DNA of 64,000 nucleotides from Jonesia quinghaiensis DSM 15701 (GTDB lineage Bacteria; Actinomycetota; Actinomycetes; Actinomycetales; Cellulomonadaceae): assembly GCF_000423205.1 (NCBI RefSeq), contig NZ_AUHN01000010.1:186001-250000 (forward strand). Reading direction: 5' to 3'. Made by a program: the position numbers and the translations under genes. Positions 63,321-64,000 of this stretch are shown in pieces. Under the pieces are notes generated by a model. That model was not told where the DNA came from. It did not search any database and saw nothing but the letters and a program-made list of their open reading frames with translations. Every line of letters starts with the position of its first letter. Position 1 is the first letter of the stretch.

Positions 63321-63365
63321 AGACCATCGTCCCCAATGCACCACCGTGATATCACCACAAACACA

Positions 63366-63399
63366 ACGATGCCCACCCTGTTACCAGGGAGGGCATCGT
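63366..63399 (-). terminator. Hairpin terminator of copy E
   Basis: ACGATGCCCACCCTG pairs with CAGGGAGGGCATCGT around a four-base loop, about 10 bases after the copy E stop codon. Confidence 0.75.
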
Positions 63400-63410
63400 G
63401 GTGCTGGGGT

Positions 63411-64000
63411 TTAGGTATTGTCGCCGTTGACGAGGAGGGGAACGCGTTCTTCGACACGGATGGGAGCAGCGGTGTCTGTTGTTGTGGTTGTCCCGTTGAT
63501 GGGAAGCCAGGTCGCACCACCGTCGATGGAGAATTCGCCTTCCCACGTGGTGGTGAGGCTAATGGTGAAGTCACCGAGCTCGGTGTAGAGGTGTTCGACG
63601 GTTTGGTCAGGGTATGAACGCCCTCACACATAAAACGAATATTCGACGGGCGTTGCCCGCACTGCAACGTTGATTCCAACAATCGTTGTGGTCAGCACTT
63701 GCGCGGACGGGTCTGTTAACCCAATGACGGGTAACCGAATGATGTAATCATCCCGATCAGGCTCTATCACAATCCCCGAACCAGCTAGTGGCAGGCGACG
63801 AAACTCCTCAACCGACACCGAAATCACAATCGGCTCACCGCTTACTTCTTCCACGTCTGGGAAACAGTAGAAAATGTAAGCGCCTACCCCCTCAGATGCA
63901 CCAGCAATATTATTCCCGCCCTGCTCAGCAACATGATCAACCCACACAAGAACATCCTGCCCATCCGAACCCTCAGGACACCTACCCCGAACAGCACCAG
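63411..64000 (-). pseudogene. PKD-like protein, copy E, internally deleted and truncated (continues past window)
   Basis: From the window edge the frame matches copy A (WVDHVAEQGGNNIAGASEG...DRDDYIIRLPVIGL...VRATPVEYS) and then reads FYV and TGA at 63624. The frame reopens as GRSYPDQTVEHLYTELGDFTISL to the normal stop at 63411. Compared with copy A, 15 codons (the WDFGDG PKD signature) are replaced by four, one a stop, so the net 33-base loss keeps frame. The deleted part is exactly the PKD core. Either a dead gene or a truncated secreted product. Confidence 0.8.

Noticed and set aside
62606-63682. DUF6318 copy D read as a 358-residue fusion starting at 63682
   Set aside because: The first 147 residues are the copy E PKD region in the wrong frame plus the leader block; lipobox placement requires the start at 63241.
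1-64000. CRISPR arrays, insertion sequences, integrases or rRNA genes
   Set aside because: No regularly spaced short repeats, transposase or integrase motifs, or rRNA sequence were seen on either strand; the only repeats are gene-family duplications and hairpins.

Overview
The window looks like chromosomal DNA of a Gram-positive actinobacterium, most likely a Micrococcales member of moderate GC (by eye in the mid to upper 50s). Grounds: actinobacterial families (DUF6318 lipoproteins, a thioester/VaFE surface adhesin with an LAETG sorting signal, DUF6507/ESX-like secreted proteins, a two-component ABC/FtsX cassette), frequent GTG/TTG starts, apparently leaderless promoters and lipobox proteins. 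A Jonesia-like host is a guess only.

Layout. 0-11 kb: tail of a CoA-disulfide-reductase-like gene behind a CsoR/CstR-type palindrome, two VOC proteins, an Lrp/AsnC regulator divergent from alanine dehydrogenase, a glycine-betaine ABC importer (opuAA-AB-AC), then a tightly overlapping four-gene operon (reductase, MBL hydrolase, adenylate-forming enzyme, ketosynthase III) that resembles an Ole-type fatty-acid condensation cassette. 11-18.6 kb: a GT4 glycosyltransferase, a TPP riboswitch driving an MFS transporter, DUF808 and DUF1801 proteins, and a three-gene operon (SPFH/SHOCT, zinc-ribbon, small membrane protein). 18.6-24.8 kb: a sortase-anchored adhesin, a GH114 lipoprotein, a PIN-like nuclease, a membrane protein and a histidine phosphatase.

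25-41.5 kb is a plant-polymer region: secreted GH53 galactanase, a secreted polyester hydrolase strongly resembling TfCut2/LCC cutinases, and two paralogous secreted GH43 endo-arabinanases whose promoters carry the same LacI-type operator. Between them lie two ABC/FtsX export cassettes (one with a NarL-type two-component system) and the first DUF6318 + PKD gene pair.

41.5-57.9 kb: DEDDh exonuclease, an ESX-like gene pair, aminopeptidase N, then an AT-richer, poorly conserved stretch (lone MNT nucleotidyltransferase, a second DUF6318/PKD pair, an Mrr-type restriction gene with a broken 5' end, PH-domain and orphan proteins, a lipoprotein, long gene-poor gaps), followed by a HAD phosphatase, a small Cys/His protein, tRNA-Ala(GGC), an STM3941-like protein and an M18 aminopeptidase.

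57.9-64 kb is a same-strand array of DUF6318 lipoprotein and PKD-type secreted protein genes: pair A, solo B, solo C, pair D and a broken copy E that runs off the window. Four DUF6318 genes share a conserved leader block with a Shine-Dalgarno and a mini-ORF just upstream of (or overlapping) the real start. This expanding gene-pair family is the best candidate here for an uncharacterised surface system. All family calls are from reading motifs; no database search was run.
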